DNA of 64,000 bases, taken from the NCBI GenBank assembly GCA_949130485.1, contig OX422195.1, positions 1,312,566 to 1,376,565 of the forward strand, given 5' to 3'. Origin of the DNA: Agelas oroides. Lineage: Eukaryota > Porifera > Demospongiae > Agelasida > Agelasidae. Numbering within the stretch: position 1 is the first letter of the stretch; each line of letters begins with the position of its first letter. Positions 24,041 through 35,079 of this stretch are shown here, one piece after another. A program made the translations under genes and the position numbers. The notes under the pieces are model-generated. The model was not told the origin of the DNA, searched no databases, and saw only the letters and a list, made by a program, of their open reading frames with translations.

Positions 24041-24112
24041 TAGCCTGGTATCCGGTGTGGAGAAGAGCACCTGGTACACACTTTTATTTTCCACACACCA
24101 GGTATGAGGCTA
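24041..24112. mobile_element. 72-bp foldback element, TAGCCTGG ends
   Basis: TAGCCTGGTATCCGGTGTGG pairs with CCACACACCAGGTATGAGGCTA. The ends resemble the TAGCCTCG family. The 9-bp flanks (CCTCAGAGG and CCTCAACTG) agree at only 6 positions, so the target duplication is eroded or absent. Confidence 0.6.
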
Positions 24113-24155
24113 CCTCAACTGGACATTTTTGATGTTGCAAGGTGAAAAATAAGGA

Positions 24156-24426
24156 GAGCGAAAGCTGGCAGTCACCGGACACCAACTCAAGGCTCCTGGC
24201 TTGAGTCGTCGGTGTTCTACCACTGAGCTATGACCACCAGCCCTTACAGATTACTGGCTTTTACTGAGCTATGACCACCAGCCCTTACAGATTACTGGCT
24301 TTTACTGAGCTATGACCACCAGCCCTTACAGATTACTGGCTTTTACTGAGCTATGACCACCAGCCCATACAGATTACTGGCATTTACTGAGCTATGACCA
24401 CCAGCCCTTACAGATTACTGGCATTT
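24156..24426 (-). repeat. tRNA-derived SINE head and its 41-bp tandem array
   Basis: On the minus strand the head carries a textbook box A (TAGCTCAGTGGTAGA), then GACGACTCAAGCC, a degenerate box B, and GGTGACTGCCAGC. The same order occurs at 44395-44462. The box A end is then repeated five times with a 41-bp period (units begin at 24222, 24263, 24304, 24345 and 24386). It is not a functional tRNA: the anticodon stem does not pair and box B is broken. Confidence 0.75.
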
Positions 24427-26040
24427 CGCTTTCCTTAGCACAAGTAACAAGGGTACGTATGTAATATGTATAACATGAAGTAGCTATATTATTGCTGCTC
24501 ATGCTACGTATATACACTTTAGGATATGCTACGACAATCGGCTCACATGTCCCGTTAGCATGAGCACATGCAAGGTATGTGAATACCATGTGTCAAAGAA
24601 TTGTTACTGTGTACACTTGAGCACTGGTGTTGTAACAACTCAGTAATGATAAGCTATCCGCACAGATCAAAAGTGTGAATCCTTCACGGTGCGGTTGATA
24701 ATGGAGGTTAGGTCCTGAACATCAACTAATTGGTTGCAAACACACACGTCACAGCTCTAAACTGTCACAGAACCTGGTCTTCTATAGTGACACCCAGTGG
24801 CATAGCCAGGATCCCGAAGTTACCCAGGCATGGCAATTTGTGCAGGCCATGCCCCTTCAGCGTGGCTTGAGTGCAGTAGGTTTGTTGAGTTTGGTTGACA
24901 AGGGCGCCACTAGGAACGTTAGGTCAAAGTTCGACATTATTATCAAGATTCTATTTACAGCCCGCGCCATGTGCTATTGCCCGGTTGTCTCGTGACCAGA
25001 CCACACCTCGGCAGGAGGTGCATGCGATCTGGACACAATTGCCTGGGCCCAGAGCCAAGTTGCCTGGGCACGTGCCCGGGCAGGCCCGGGATATGGCTTC
25101 ACCAATGGTGATACCTAGTAAGTCCGGACACACACAGCTGGCCATCATGCAACTACAAAGCGCATGGACGAAGAAGTTCAGTTGTAAAGACAATCATCTA
25201 GCCAACAAGTAAAAAATTATATCCAACAATCTAATTACTTAATCAACTATTTACTGGAGGTAAATTATGCAACTGATCTGCAAAACAAAACCTCCTGTGA
25301 AATAATAAAATTTCTGAAGACTCCTAACCCCCTCCCTGAAGTTTACTGTGGTCAGGGTAAGCCTACAATTGTTATGCATTGTTAGCATACCAACGGTGGT
25401 TCCAGCAACACCTTAAAAAGAGCCACTAATCGCGCTCTTTCTTTGAAATCAGCCTTAAAGTTTAAGTGGGCTGCTGGAGATTTTGTTTAAGCTGGGCGAT
25501 GGTTGAATAGCATTGTTACGCTTTGAGTAACAAGTTTAGCATTGGGTACCTCTTGAGATGGAAACTTAATACAAAACTGTTTGGTAAAGGAATTTAATTA
25601 TGTCAAAAAAAACTGTCATTGAAAAAATAGTCGTATGCATTCTCGCTAAATGATAGCAGACCTGGGCATACTGAACATAAGCAACGAAGGCGATTTTAAT
25701 TGCAACAGATGGCATGTGATGATTTTGGTGCACAAGTATGTGGCTCCAATTAGTACTAGCAATATACACAGTTAAACCCACTACTCTTGGAATGCAAAGC
25801 CGCTACTATTGTGTATGGATAATATAACATTATACTTTGTATGCGTAATACAATGGGGACAGTGTACAACACGAGTAGGTCACACCGAGGGAACAATAAC
25901 ACCTGCATCTCCGTTCCACACAGATGCACTTTGACCCCACAGATGTCCATACACATATGCACATCACAAGATTTGACCAATCACAGGGCTGCATTTAGTG
26001 CCTAGACTGGAAAAAGCAAGCTCCTAAATGCTCAAGGGCT
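24427..26040. other. Intronic stretch, no gene recognised
   Basis: Contains a phrase (GTGGCATAGCCAGGAT, near 24790) reminiscent of the 3' ends of some non-LTR retroelements, too short to classify. The 105-codon frame at 24895 begins with TTG and has no motif. Nothing else is supported. Confidence 0.4.
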
Positions 26041-26240
26041 TGAGAACGAACAATCAATGAACCACATCTCTCTAACAAAATCGGCCTAGATGCCATGCAA
26101 AGTTACCCACTGCGCAGGACGCGTTTCAGCCAATACCAGGCCTCATCATCTGTGCTGGAGATGGGGACTGCTACCTCATGCACAAAATGCAGTCAGGTGG
26201 CTGGCCTCATCCAAAGGCTGGTAGAAGCTCCTCGAAAGTA
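26041..26240 (-). repeat. Dispersed family A copy
   Basis: Key phrases are CAATGAACCACATCTCTCT, GGCCTAGATGCCATGCAAAG, GCCAATACCAGGCCTCATCA and CAGTCAGGTGGCTGGCCTCA. The same order is seen at 34060-34330 and, inverted, at 39240-39480. Strand is given relative to the 39-kb copy. Confidence 0.75.
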
Positions 26241-27700
26241 CTGTCTCTAGTTGCCTAACTACCCTCCTGTGGGTATCGTTTAAGCCATATTGCTAAAGCC
26301 TTTTAGCTTAGATAAATTGTAACACTCTCAACCTCCTTGTGAGGTGTACTTTAGACTTGTACAAACGTAATCAATCTGCGAACTTCTGTGTACACATCGA
26401 AACTTGAGCCATGCAATTAAAGTTAGATTTTACTGAACCACTGTCGTTGTGTGCTTGGAATGTGATGATCTATTGGTGGCATTTCCGATCTTTTATCGCC
26501 CTGGGCTTCCATGCAATGAGTGGCCTCCTTACTTCATTTGTGGGTGAAAGAAATGAATATGTAGAACACGAGGGCCTTGCATTCCACTTACAGTACTACT
26601 TGGCAAATCCTAAGGGCTTCCACCACCTTAGGGGTTCTGTGTCCAATGGCATACAATAATAGGAATGTAAGGTGTGACAATCATATGCATGGTGAGCTAC
26701 ATAGCACGTATCTGTACACATGGATGCAATGCATATATATGGATGCCGGTATACTGTATACACTTGTTGGCGCCAGTCAGGTTAGTCCGGTTTCAACCGG
26801 ACCACCTTTTCCCTCACTCATGGCTTGCTTGGCATCACCAATTAGCGCCTTTACTCAGTAGATGCCCACGCAAAGACTCCATGCACACAGCGTGCATTGG
26901 GAGGCGACATGTTGAAACTTGTAAGCAAGATGGCTGCAAGCAGTGCGAAAGAATCTCTTCTCATAACAACTTTTTGGGCTTCCAAGTGAATGATTAGTCC
27001 CGCAAGCCTCATCTGCAAAGAGTGTGGCTTGCAAGATCAGCAAACGATTGGAAAGACGAGTGCAATATAGAAAAGGTAGAGTATTCATGTGAAACTCAGT
27101 CGTCTGGTCTCTGAGAAGCATTGTTCTGGTCTCAGAAGTAATCTCATAGCCTCTAAATTCCAACAATTTTATGTGGGGGAAGGAGGGGGGGGGGGGGGGG
27201 GGAGTCCCCAGACCCCCCCCCCTCCACCATACAGCTGTTACGTGCTTACGCACGCACTAGCAACCTGACCAAATCTGATGACTACAGCCCTTAAGCTATA
27301 CGCTTGTTCCCAGGCCTACTGTCTACAAGTATGCCAGAGAGGTCTGCTCACATGCTGTGATGTCAAGTAGCATCAGGTAGGTTGCGGGTAGACACACGAA
27401 ATGTGACAACTGTCTTCAGGGTCCTGAATACCATGTCGAGTGGTATTGCTACTGCCTTGTTGATGCTCCAGCCTCCAGCTCTTCAACTACTACAAAAAGA
27501 CCTCAAGCTCCTTTGTCGGGCACCACACCCTATGTGTCTACCCCTGCCTACATTACTGCGAGTGATTGTATTTCTGCTAGGTGTTCTCCTTTCATATTAG
27601 AACAATGCAAGTGATCAGAGACAGAGAAACAAAAGCCTGGGGAGCCAGCCTTACAAGGCTACCACAATATCAATCCCAGTCATGTTAACACCTGACCTGT
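26241..27700. other. Intronic stretch with a G-run and weak frames
   Basis: A run of about 17 G lies at 27186-27202, followed by a C-run, making a small G/C hairpin. The ORF at 26411-26659 (82 codons) has no homologue I recognise and no splice signals. No gene call is made. Confidence 0.4.
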
Positions 27701-27739
27701 TTTGTACGACTAATCCTGGTCACGTTAAAGGAAGCAGAA

Positions 27740-28190
27740 CTGACATGCTATTTTGCAGAGCTAATTCTGAAAGGAAGACACTATTTTGCAGAACGGACAC
27801 GCTATTTTGCAGAACTAATTCTGAAAGGAAGACACGCTATTTTGCAGAACTAATTCTGGTCACATTAAAGGAAACAAAAGGACACGCTATTTTGCAGAGC
27901 TAATTCTGGTCACATTAAAGGAAACAAAAGGACACGCTATTTTGCAGAGCTAATTCTGGTCACATTAAAGGAAACAAAAGGACACGCTATTTTGCAGAGC
28001 TAATTCTGGTCACATTAAAGGAAACAAAAGGACACGCTATTTTGCAGAGCTAATTCTGGTCACATTAAAGGAAACAAAAGGACACGCTATTTTGCAGAGC
28101 TAATTCTGGTCACATTAAAGGAAACAAAAGGACACGCTATTTTGCAGAGCTAATTCTGGTCACGTTAAAGGAAACAGAAGACAAGCAAGA
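27740..28190 (+). repeat. 50-bp minisatellite
   Basis: At least five near-identical 50-bp units (from about 27846 to 28145), built of GCAGAGCTAATTCTGGTCAC, ATTAAAGGAAACAAAAGGAC and ACGCTATTTT, with variant units on the left edge. Confidence 0.95.
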
Positions 28191-28651
28191 ATAGACAAAC
28201 ATGGAGAACGAGTTGACACCAATTTCAAGGATGAGTTCACCCCTTACCGAGTTAGATCTGAGAAGAATGCAGATATGCCAATGAATTCACACGCTTGATG
28301 GTGGTCCGGTATGGGGAGTTTTGAGTTTATTCTTTTGCCAATTACTCTTGCTACTATATATAGCGTTATGCATCCTTTGTGTTAATCATAATTTACAAAG
28401 TATAATTGCAAGGTTAAAAGAGCCGTGAAGTAGTACGCTTGGTAATATCACTCGAGATTACATAATAGCAATTGTTGCAAGACGTGGGAGGGTGTCAAGA
28501 CGGAGCCAAACAAGAAAGTTTAGAGAAGCAGCGTGGTATTTTTGGAAAGACACAAAACCTGTTTGAAAAGGTGATCCAGTAGGTGAGGTCAAAGTACGGA
28601 AAAGTTGAACTTGAAAAATTAAAAACATTTATTATTGCCAGCATATAATGT

Positions 28652-28760
28652 TACCAGCCTCGTTCCCAGGTTCCCAGGCTCCAGAATGCAAAACATTACA
28701 ATCGTGAAAGGCAGGGAGAGCCTGGTATCTTTTCTCACATGAGTGATGTCAAGGGTAGTA
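28652..28760. mobile_element. Truncated TAGCCTCG foldback copy
   Basis: The left arm (AGCCTCGTTCCCAGG) and the following GGGAGAGCCTGGTATCTTTT block match the first 80 bases of the 345-bp element at 14524. No right end is seen. A C-run tract (28805-28842) follows. Confidence 0.6.
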
Positions 28761-29035
28761 GGTACATGTAGTAAGTTGCCTTGTACCTTCACCTTTTTAC
28801 TATTCTGAGCCCCGCCCCCCCCTCCCCCCCCCTCCCCCCCCTCGGGTATGCCCGCACACAGCGCACTGCAGATTGTTACGTTAACAAAAGTGCTGACTAT
28901 AATACCACATACATACAAACGTACCACCAACACAGCAAGTATTAACTTACCAATGTGGTAAGTTAATACTAAAAGAACAGGTATGAATTTGTAAACACAC
29001 AGAGATTAGAAGTCCATTTTCGTAACAAGGTCACC

Positions 29036-29300
29036 ATCAAAGTTTGACTCGTTAATGAAATCATGCCTTAATGCACAAATTGTGCACAGATGTGTAATAG
29101 GCAAGACAGGATTTCCTAATATAAGCATACCCAGTTTTGGAAAAAGGTCACAGTTAAAGTTCCTCGCAGTTCAAGTTTGACTCACCAATGAAATCACACC
29201 ATAATGTACAAATTGTGCACAGATGTGTAATAGCCAAGTCAAGGATTTCCTAATATAAGCATACGTACCCAGCTTTGGAAAAAGGTCACAGTTAAAGTCC
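29036..29300 (+). repeat. Two tandem units of about 125 bp
   Basis: Both carry AAGTTTGACTC, CACAAATTGTGCACAGATGT and GATTTCCTAATATAAGCAT followed by GGAAAAAGGTCACAGTTAAAG. Confidence 0.75.
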
Positions 29301-29486
29301 ACTTGTCAAGGACATCATACTCTAATATACATAGCTATGCATAGTATTAGTAGAGAAAGCATTTCCTGGTGTATGCATAATGACAGTTCTTGTTCTACTC
29401 TCTACTCATGAATCAAATCACACTCTAAAAAGTGCACACATGTATAATACAGTGGAGTAGAAACACTGCTTCCTGGTTCATGCAAC

Positions 29487-30232
29487 CCAAACGCTGCATA
29501 TTCCAGTCCTTTTATGGACATTAAAGTTTCACTAATCAATGACATCATCTCTAGTATGTGCATACACAGTGCTTCCATACCCAGATCCCATAGAATAGAC
29601 ACCCTCAAACACAACACACACACAAGTGAGAAACTATGGTGGGGCTCTAAAAATGTTGCTCAAAGCAGCTCAAAGTGTGCTGACTAGCCGCTACCAGGGC
29701 TTCTGCTATGCGCTTTAAAGACGAAATAGAAAGCGTCCCAGCAACGTCTATTCAGACCACACCACAAACGGTATGCATCAATAATGAGAATTACATACAC
29801 ATTAAACAACTATGTCCATTATTGGAGCACTAAACTTACACAGCTTCTTACTCATTATACCAAACGCTGCATATTCCAGTCCTTTTATGGACATTAAAGT
29901 TTCACTAATCAACGACATCATATCTAATATGTGTACACACAGTGCTTCCATACCCACCAGAATAGACACCCTCAAACACGAAGGCACGCACACACACACA
30001 CGTGAGAAATTATGGTGGGGCTCTAAATATGTTACTCAAAGCAGCTCAAAGTGTGCTGACTAGCCGCTACCAGGGCTTCTGCTATGCGCTTTAAAGACGA
30101 AATAGAAAGCGTCCCAGCAACGTCTATTCAGACCACACCACAAACGGTATGCATCAATTTACATACATCCTAAACAACTATGTCCATTATTGGAGCACAA
30201 AATTTACACAGCTTCTTAGTCATTATACCACT
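29487..30232 (+). repeat. About 370-bp tandem duplication
   Basis: Copy one begins at 29487 and copy two at 29861 with CCAAACGCTGCATATTCCAG. Both run through GCTGACTAGCCGCTACCAGG and end in ACTATGTCCATTATTGGAGC. Open frames in it are duplicated along with it and show no motif. Confidence 0.9.
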
Positions 30233-31120
30233 GACTAAGAGATGAATAGCAAGGCCTCGAGACCTGGTATTTGCAGCCTGACACAAACAGCAATGGTACT
30301 TCTAAGAAATCACAATGCAGGGCAGACACACAGGCACACACATTCAGGTCATCCACACAAAGCAATAGTACTTCTAAGAAATCACACACACAGGTACACA
30401 TATGTATTGAGGTCATCCAATATTAGAGAACATAGAAGATGAATGGCAAGGTCAATAGACCTGGTATTTGCAGCCTAACACACACAGCAATAGTACAAGC
30501 ACTGCAGATACATAGGTACCATGCATCCAATATCAGAACACAGAAGATGAATGGCAAGGCCATGAGACTTACTCTGTATGGCCTACGTAATACATGATGA
30601 TATTCGTGGGAACACACAGATACATACATATGCACATACCCCCATCTGTATAAGCCACTCAATGTTAGAACATGTTAGCTAAAGATCTGGTTTGTGTGGC
30701 CTATGTAACACACGCTAACACAACTTACTAATGCGATCAAGCATGGGAACACGTGAATACATGCACATGCACATGCATCCATCTGTGGAGGCCACCCGCT
30801 GTTAAAACAGGGAAACTAGATTCGAAGCTTGTTTTGTGTGGCCTACGTAATACACATGACTTACTAATGTACTCGAGTGTGGGAGACACATGCACCATCT
30901 GTGTAGGCCACCCAATATTAGACGTCTGGGCTCTACTTTTCATAACTCATTTACCATTGTACATAAGGCATTGCAGTGGGAGTGTGCACTCGTGTGTGAA
31001 CACACACACACACACAGAGGGAAACTTAAAACATCAAAGGAAAAGTACCGAACTAGTGATCTGTGTGACAATTCTCCACCGACCATTGCCTACCCAATCA
31101 ACCTGACGTTCAAACAAACT
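30233..31120 (+). repeat. Decayed tandem repeats with GAAGATGAATGGCAAGG phrases
   Basis: Recurring phrases (AGATGAATGGCAAGG at 30436 and 30545; GTGTGGCCTA(C/T)GTAA at 30695 and 30835; AGGCCACCC near 30788 and 30905) show an old tandem array. No gene is recognised. Confidence 0.55.
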
Positions 31121-31149
31121 AGATGACTTCAAGTACTAAATATGCTTAT

Positions 31150-31300
31150 GAAATGGCGGGAAATGGTGGGAAATGGTGGGAAATGGTGAGAAAAGGTGGG
31201 AAATGGTGGAAATGGCGGAAAATGGTGGGAAATGGTGGGAAATGGCGGGAAATGGTGGAAATGGCAGGAAATGGTGGGAAATGGCGGGAAATGGTGGCAA
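31150..31300 (+). repeat. 10-bp minisatellite (GGTGGGAAAT)
   Basis: About 15 units of GG(T/C)GGGAAAT with occasional one-base slips. The frame through it is an artefact. Confidence 0.95.
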
Positions 31301-31475
31301 AAGTAGTGAGCTAAGGTGACACTACAATTTTTCCTACCAGTTTACAATTTGCAAATTGGCAAGCAAACCTTCCGAGTTGCGCCAATACACTAAAGGAAAG
31401 TGGAACATTACATCACCATTTGCGCGATAAATAAAAAAAATGTTTTTTAAAAACTCACAGGACAGTGCTGCAAAC

Positions 31476-31903
31476 AGCAATGAATGACCTTAGGAAGTGA
31501 ACTCTGCACACAATGATATGATGGAGAATGCAAAGTAAATTCTTTTGGTTCACAGCATTTGATAAGTGGCTGCCTGTTAAGTGACTCAGAATTGACAAAC
31601 AGGGTTTTGGGCCAGAGAGGGTGTACAACACACACACACACACATCACACATCTTTGACTACAAAAATGCGAACTGTTACAAATCATTATTTCTTGTTGA
31701 ATAATCATTTCAAGTAATTTGCCCCCATTAGAGTCAGTGTGCGGTAGGCCGCTATTGTGAAGAGAGCCCACACAGCTAGTGCAGCAACAAGGGCACCTCA
31801 AGGGTCAAGACCTCGACATTCTACCCTCTGGAAAAAAACAAACACCCACTCCAGGGTTCTACAGAGATTGCATTTAGGCATGATCAGCTACGTGGCTTAG
31901 GTT
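31476..31903 (+). repeat. Segmental duplicate, copy A
   Basis: About 430 bp repeated at 33405-33837 with few changes. Both copies include a (CA)n run, GAATAATCATTTCAAGTAAT and GCTACGTGGCTTAGGTT. Confidence 0.9.
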
Positions 31904-32150
31904 ATGATATTTGAGAATCAGAGATTAAGTTAACCCTGGGGATTGGAAAGACAATTTTAGACTCATTGGCAAAGATAGATGATGTTTTAGATTCCTCTCG
32001 GAGCCAAGGACAGTAATTTCATGATGACTCTGATGCTGTTTCTGAGTGCCTTAGTGTGAGTTGTACGAGGATATTCACGAACGGATAGTCAGAACAATCT
32101 TTGAGTGAACACAACTTCATCATAACTTTATGCAACGTTTCGGCTGTTTG

Positions 32151-32491
32151 GTACAGTGTGTCTAGTATCACATGCATGAAGAAGGTACAGTGTGTCTAGT
32201 ACCACATGCATGAAGAAGGTACAGCGTGTCTAGTATCACATGCATGAAGAAGGTACAGCGTGTCTAGTATCACATGCATGAAGAAGGTACAGTGTGTCTA
32301 GTACCACATGCATGAAGAAGGTACAGCGTGTCTAGTATCACATGCATGAAGAAGGTACAGTGTGTCTAGTACCACATGCATGAAGAAGGTACAGCGTGTC
32401 TAGTATCACATGCATGAAGAAGGTACAGTGTGTCTAGTATCACATGCATGAAGAAGGTACAGTGTGTCTAGTATCACATGCATGAAGAAGG
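32151..32491 (+). repeat. 34-bp minisatellite, 10 units
   Basis: Ten units of GTACAG(T/C)GTGTCTAGTA followed by (T/C)CACATGCATGAAGAAG, with an exact 34-bp spacing. T/C variants are interspersed, which suggests gene-conversion-like exchange between units. Confidence 0.95.
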
Positions 32492-32589
32492 TCCTACCAC
32501 ATACGTATACCGTAGTAGCAATTTAGCTGTTCCCGTGAGTTTTAAGTAGTGACGTAACCTTTCACTTTCCTCTAGTGTAATGCGCAATT

Positions 32590-32644
32590 GGTTGGCCAAT
32601 TTGCTTGCCAATTTGCTTGCCAATTTGCTTGCCAATTTGCTGGT
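32590..32644 (+). repeat. 12-bp repeat (CCAATTTGCTTG)
   Basis: Four to five units. On the minus strand they spell repeated KLAS residues in an open frame, without other evidence of coding. Confidence 0.85.
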
Positions 32645-33257
32645 TTTCCTTCTCATGTTTAACCACAGCGATAATACGTGAGTTTGATGATGAGACTAGT
32701 GGCACCACTCGGGAATTGAACTCAACAGGGAATACATGACTAAGTACGATGAAAGTTTGCACATACGTGGACATTTAGTTATATAAACTGTGAGCCGGCC
32801 TATACTGCAATATTAATTAGTAGCCTCACACTCAGGCATCTTTAGTTTGCGGTAGTCTGAATCTCGAACAACCAACCTCTCGGCCAAAGATTGCGTGGGT
32901 ACGCTACACAAGGATATTCGCGAACCATTATCAATCTTTGAGTGCACACAACTTCATCATGACTATATGCAACGTTTCGGTCCCGTAATCCCAGATAGAA
33001 AAGCGTCTGTGAAGCAGGGTTCTCGCTAGGCCTTTAGCGGATGGTTTTGCACCATTTGGTTAATTGTAGCACCATTCAGATGTGGGGAATTTAGGTAAGA
33101 GCACCATTTGGATCACTTCCTAAACCCTACCCATAGCAGTTACTGTCCTGGCTTCCCACTCAATAGCTGAGGGTGTTTCATACCAGCCTATTATTGTACT
33201 ATGCACCATTTGGAAGTGGATTTCTAGCGAGAACCCTGCCGTGAAGTGTGTATGAGC

Positions 33258-33332
33258 CTAGTCTATCAAGCCAGACCATCTCTCACCCTCCAGAAAAGTG
33301 AGGGTGAAAGATGGTCTGGCTTGATAGACTAG
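33258..33332. mobile_element. 75-bp hairpin element with 7-bp target duplication
   Basis: CTAGTCTATCAAGCCAGACC pairs with GGTCTGGCTTGATAGACTAG; the arms total about 33 nt each. Perfect TATGAGC direct repeats flank it (33251-33257 and 33333-33339). It sits inside a TATGTGGCAGTCC-family MITE remnant. A possible partial relative is near 45597-45625. Confidence 0.8.
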
Positions 33333-33404
33333 TATGAGCTCTGTCCTTAAACAGAAGTTTGGCGGCACAGTGCTTCAAATGTGGTTGTGCAACCCAACAT
33401 GTAC

Positions 33405-33837
33405 AGCAGTAATGAATGACCTTAGGTAGTGAACTCTACACACAATGATACGATAGAGAATGCAAAGTAAATTCTTTTGGTTCACAGCATTTGATAAGTG
33501 GCTGCCTGTTAAGTGACTCAGAATTGACAAACAGGGTTTTGGGCCAGAGAGGGTGTACAACACACACACACACACACATCACACATCTTTGACTACAAAA
33601 ATGCAAACTGTTACAAATCATTATTTCTTGTTGAATAATCATTTCAAGTAATTTGCCCCCATTAGAGTCAGTGTGCGGTAGGCCGCTGTTCTCAAGAAGG
33701 CCCACACAGCTAGTGCAGCAACAAGGGCACCTCAAGGGTCAAGACCTCGACATTCTACCCTCTGGCAAAAAACAAACACCCACTCCAGAGTTCTACAGAG
33801 ATTGCATTTAGGCATGATCAGCTACGTGGCTTAGGTT
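33405..33837 (+). repeat. Segmental duplicate, copy B
   Basis: The partner of 31476-31903. The right end is the shared GCTACGTGGCTTAGGTT; flanking sequence beyond it differs. Confidence 0.9.
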
Positions 33838-34059
33838 TCTAATTTTAGCCAAGTTTAGAGATGTCACAGATACGCAGTGAAGTCATTCTGAGGGTGTAAA
33901 TATATATAATTGTCACATGTTATCAAGTGACCATCACAGGTCACACATCACTAAATATTTAATCAGATATAATTATGATAAACTCACTGTACAAGGACGT
34001 ACACAACGCACAATTAACATAACAAACAAGCGGTGGTTTTGGGGGCGTATCATGCTCAT

Positions 34060-34330
34060 AAGCATGAAAAACCAACAAACCAAATCTCCCTAAAAAAAGC
34101 AGGCCTAGATGTTATGCAAAGTCACACACTGTGCAGGATGCGTTTTGGCCAATACCAGGCCTCATCAGGTGTGCTGGGGTGACGGGGAGATGGGGACTGC
34201 TATCTCATGCACAGAATACAGTCAAGTGGCTGGCCTCATCCATATAGCAGGTAGAAGCTCCTCTAACCTAGCGTCTCTTTGTGCCGCTGTTTTTCAAAGA
34301 TTGTTGCTATAATATGAGGGATCATAATTG
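34060..34330 (-). repeat. Dispersed family A copy, nearly complete
   Basis: Runs from CCAAATCTCCCT and AAAAAAGCAGGCCTAGATGT to CAAAGATTGTTGCTATAATA and GAGGGATCATAATTG. It covers the same blocks, in opposite orientation, as 39240-39480. Confidence 0.8.
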
Positions 34331-34477
34331 TCATGTGCTGTTGATGTGCATGTGTACATGCATGTCTGCATGCATCTACATGTGCGCTGAAGCACTGGAG
34401 GGAGGTACATGTCAGTAGATGCAGTGTTAAAAAATATTGATAACAATACCACATGATGGAAACGTCATGATTTATTG

Positions 34478-34760
34478 ATACCTCGGTAGATCGGGAAATT
34501 TTCACACTATAAATAGTCCCGTTGCTCAACAGTTCACAATGTGAAACACATCAAGTATAATTGAAACCAATATCACCCTTTTCATTCTTATATTTGTTTT
34601 ATATTTGTCATTTTATTAAAACATGTCTTGCTAAAACATGACTAAGGTCTGAATTCTACTTGATGTGTTCACATGTAGACATATTTTAAAGTTTTGCACA
34701 TTTCATATTCGTCATTCGTCACACTGACGAAATATGATAATGGAAAAAACCTATGGTATT
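34478..34760. mobile_element. Diverged MITE with TAGATCGGGAAATTTTC end
   Basis: The left end CGGTAGATCGGGAAATTTTC matches the intact MITE at 50181-50367. The right part (TTCGTCATTCGTCACACTGA) also matches, but the terminal repeat has decayed. Confidence 0.6.
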
Positions 34761-34837
34761 GCTCATCCCACACATTACATCCCGCAGACACACTTGCAAC
34801 AAATTAGAGAAAGATGGGTGGATTATTGGATTAATTA

Positions 34838-35079
34838 ATGGCAGCTGTAGTTATCTTTCTCCCACCAACATTTCTACATACCACATCCATATCAGCGTTT
34901 GTTGCATCGCATGAATATGTGAACCTGACCGATTACGACATAGACGTGGCAGCCCGTGTAGAAATTGAAGGTTATTTATCGCATATTTCGAATGCACCAC
35001 TAGGAGCTTATGAGCGCTGTGAAGGAGTGTCAAACTACCATACATTAGTTGATCCCATCCTCTGTCGAATTTGGCGAAG
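34838..35079 (+). CDS. Candidate first exon of an unknown gene
   Basis: An ATG in good context (TTAATGG) opens an 80-codon frame that ends exactly at a strong donor (CGAAG|GTAAGC, GT at 35080), leaving phase 2. Residues 3-22 are hydrophobic (VVIFLPP ... SAFVA), which could be a signal peptide or anchor. The following stretch is rich in Asp/Glu/Tyr and has two cysteines. I recognise no family. It lies inside the predicted giant intron on the opposite strand, so it would be a nested gene. No matching downstream exon was identified with confidence; one phase-compatible acceptor lies at about 41526. Confidence 0.35.

Noticed and set aside
24168-24243. Functional tRNA gene on the minus strand
   Set aside because: Box A is perfect, but box B is degenerate, the spacing before box A is too long and the anticodon stem does not pair. 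A second, equally broken copy exists at 44395-44462.
27682-27903. 73-codon frame with repeated FCRTNSERKT
   Set aside because: Produced by the edge of the 50-bp minisatellite.
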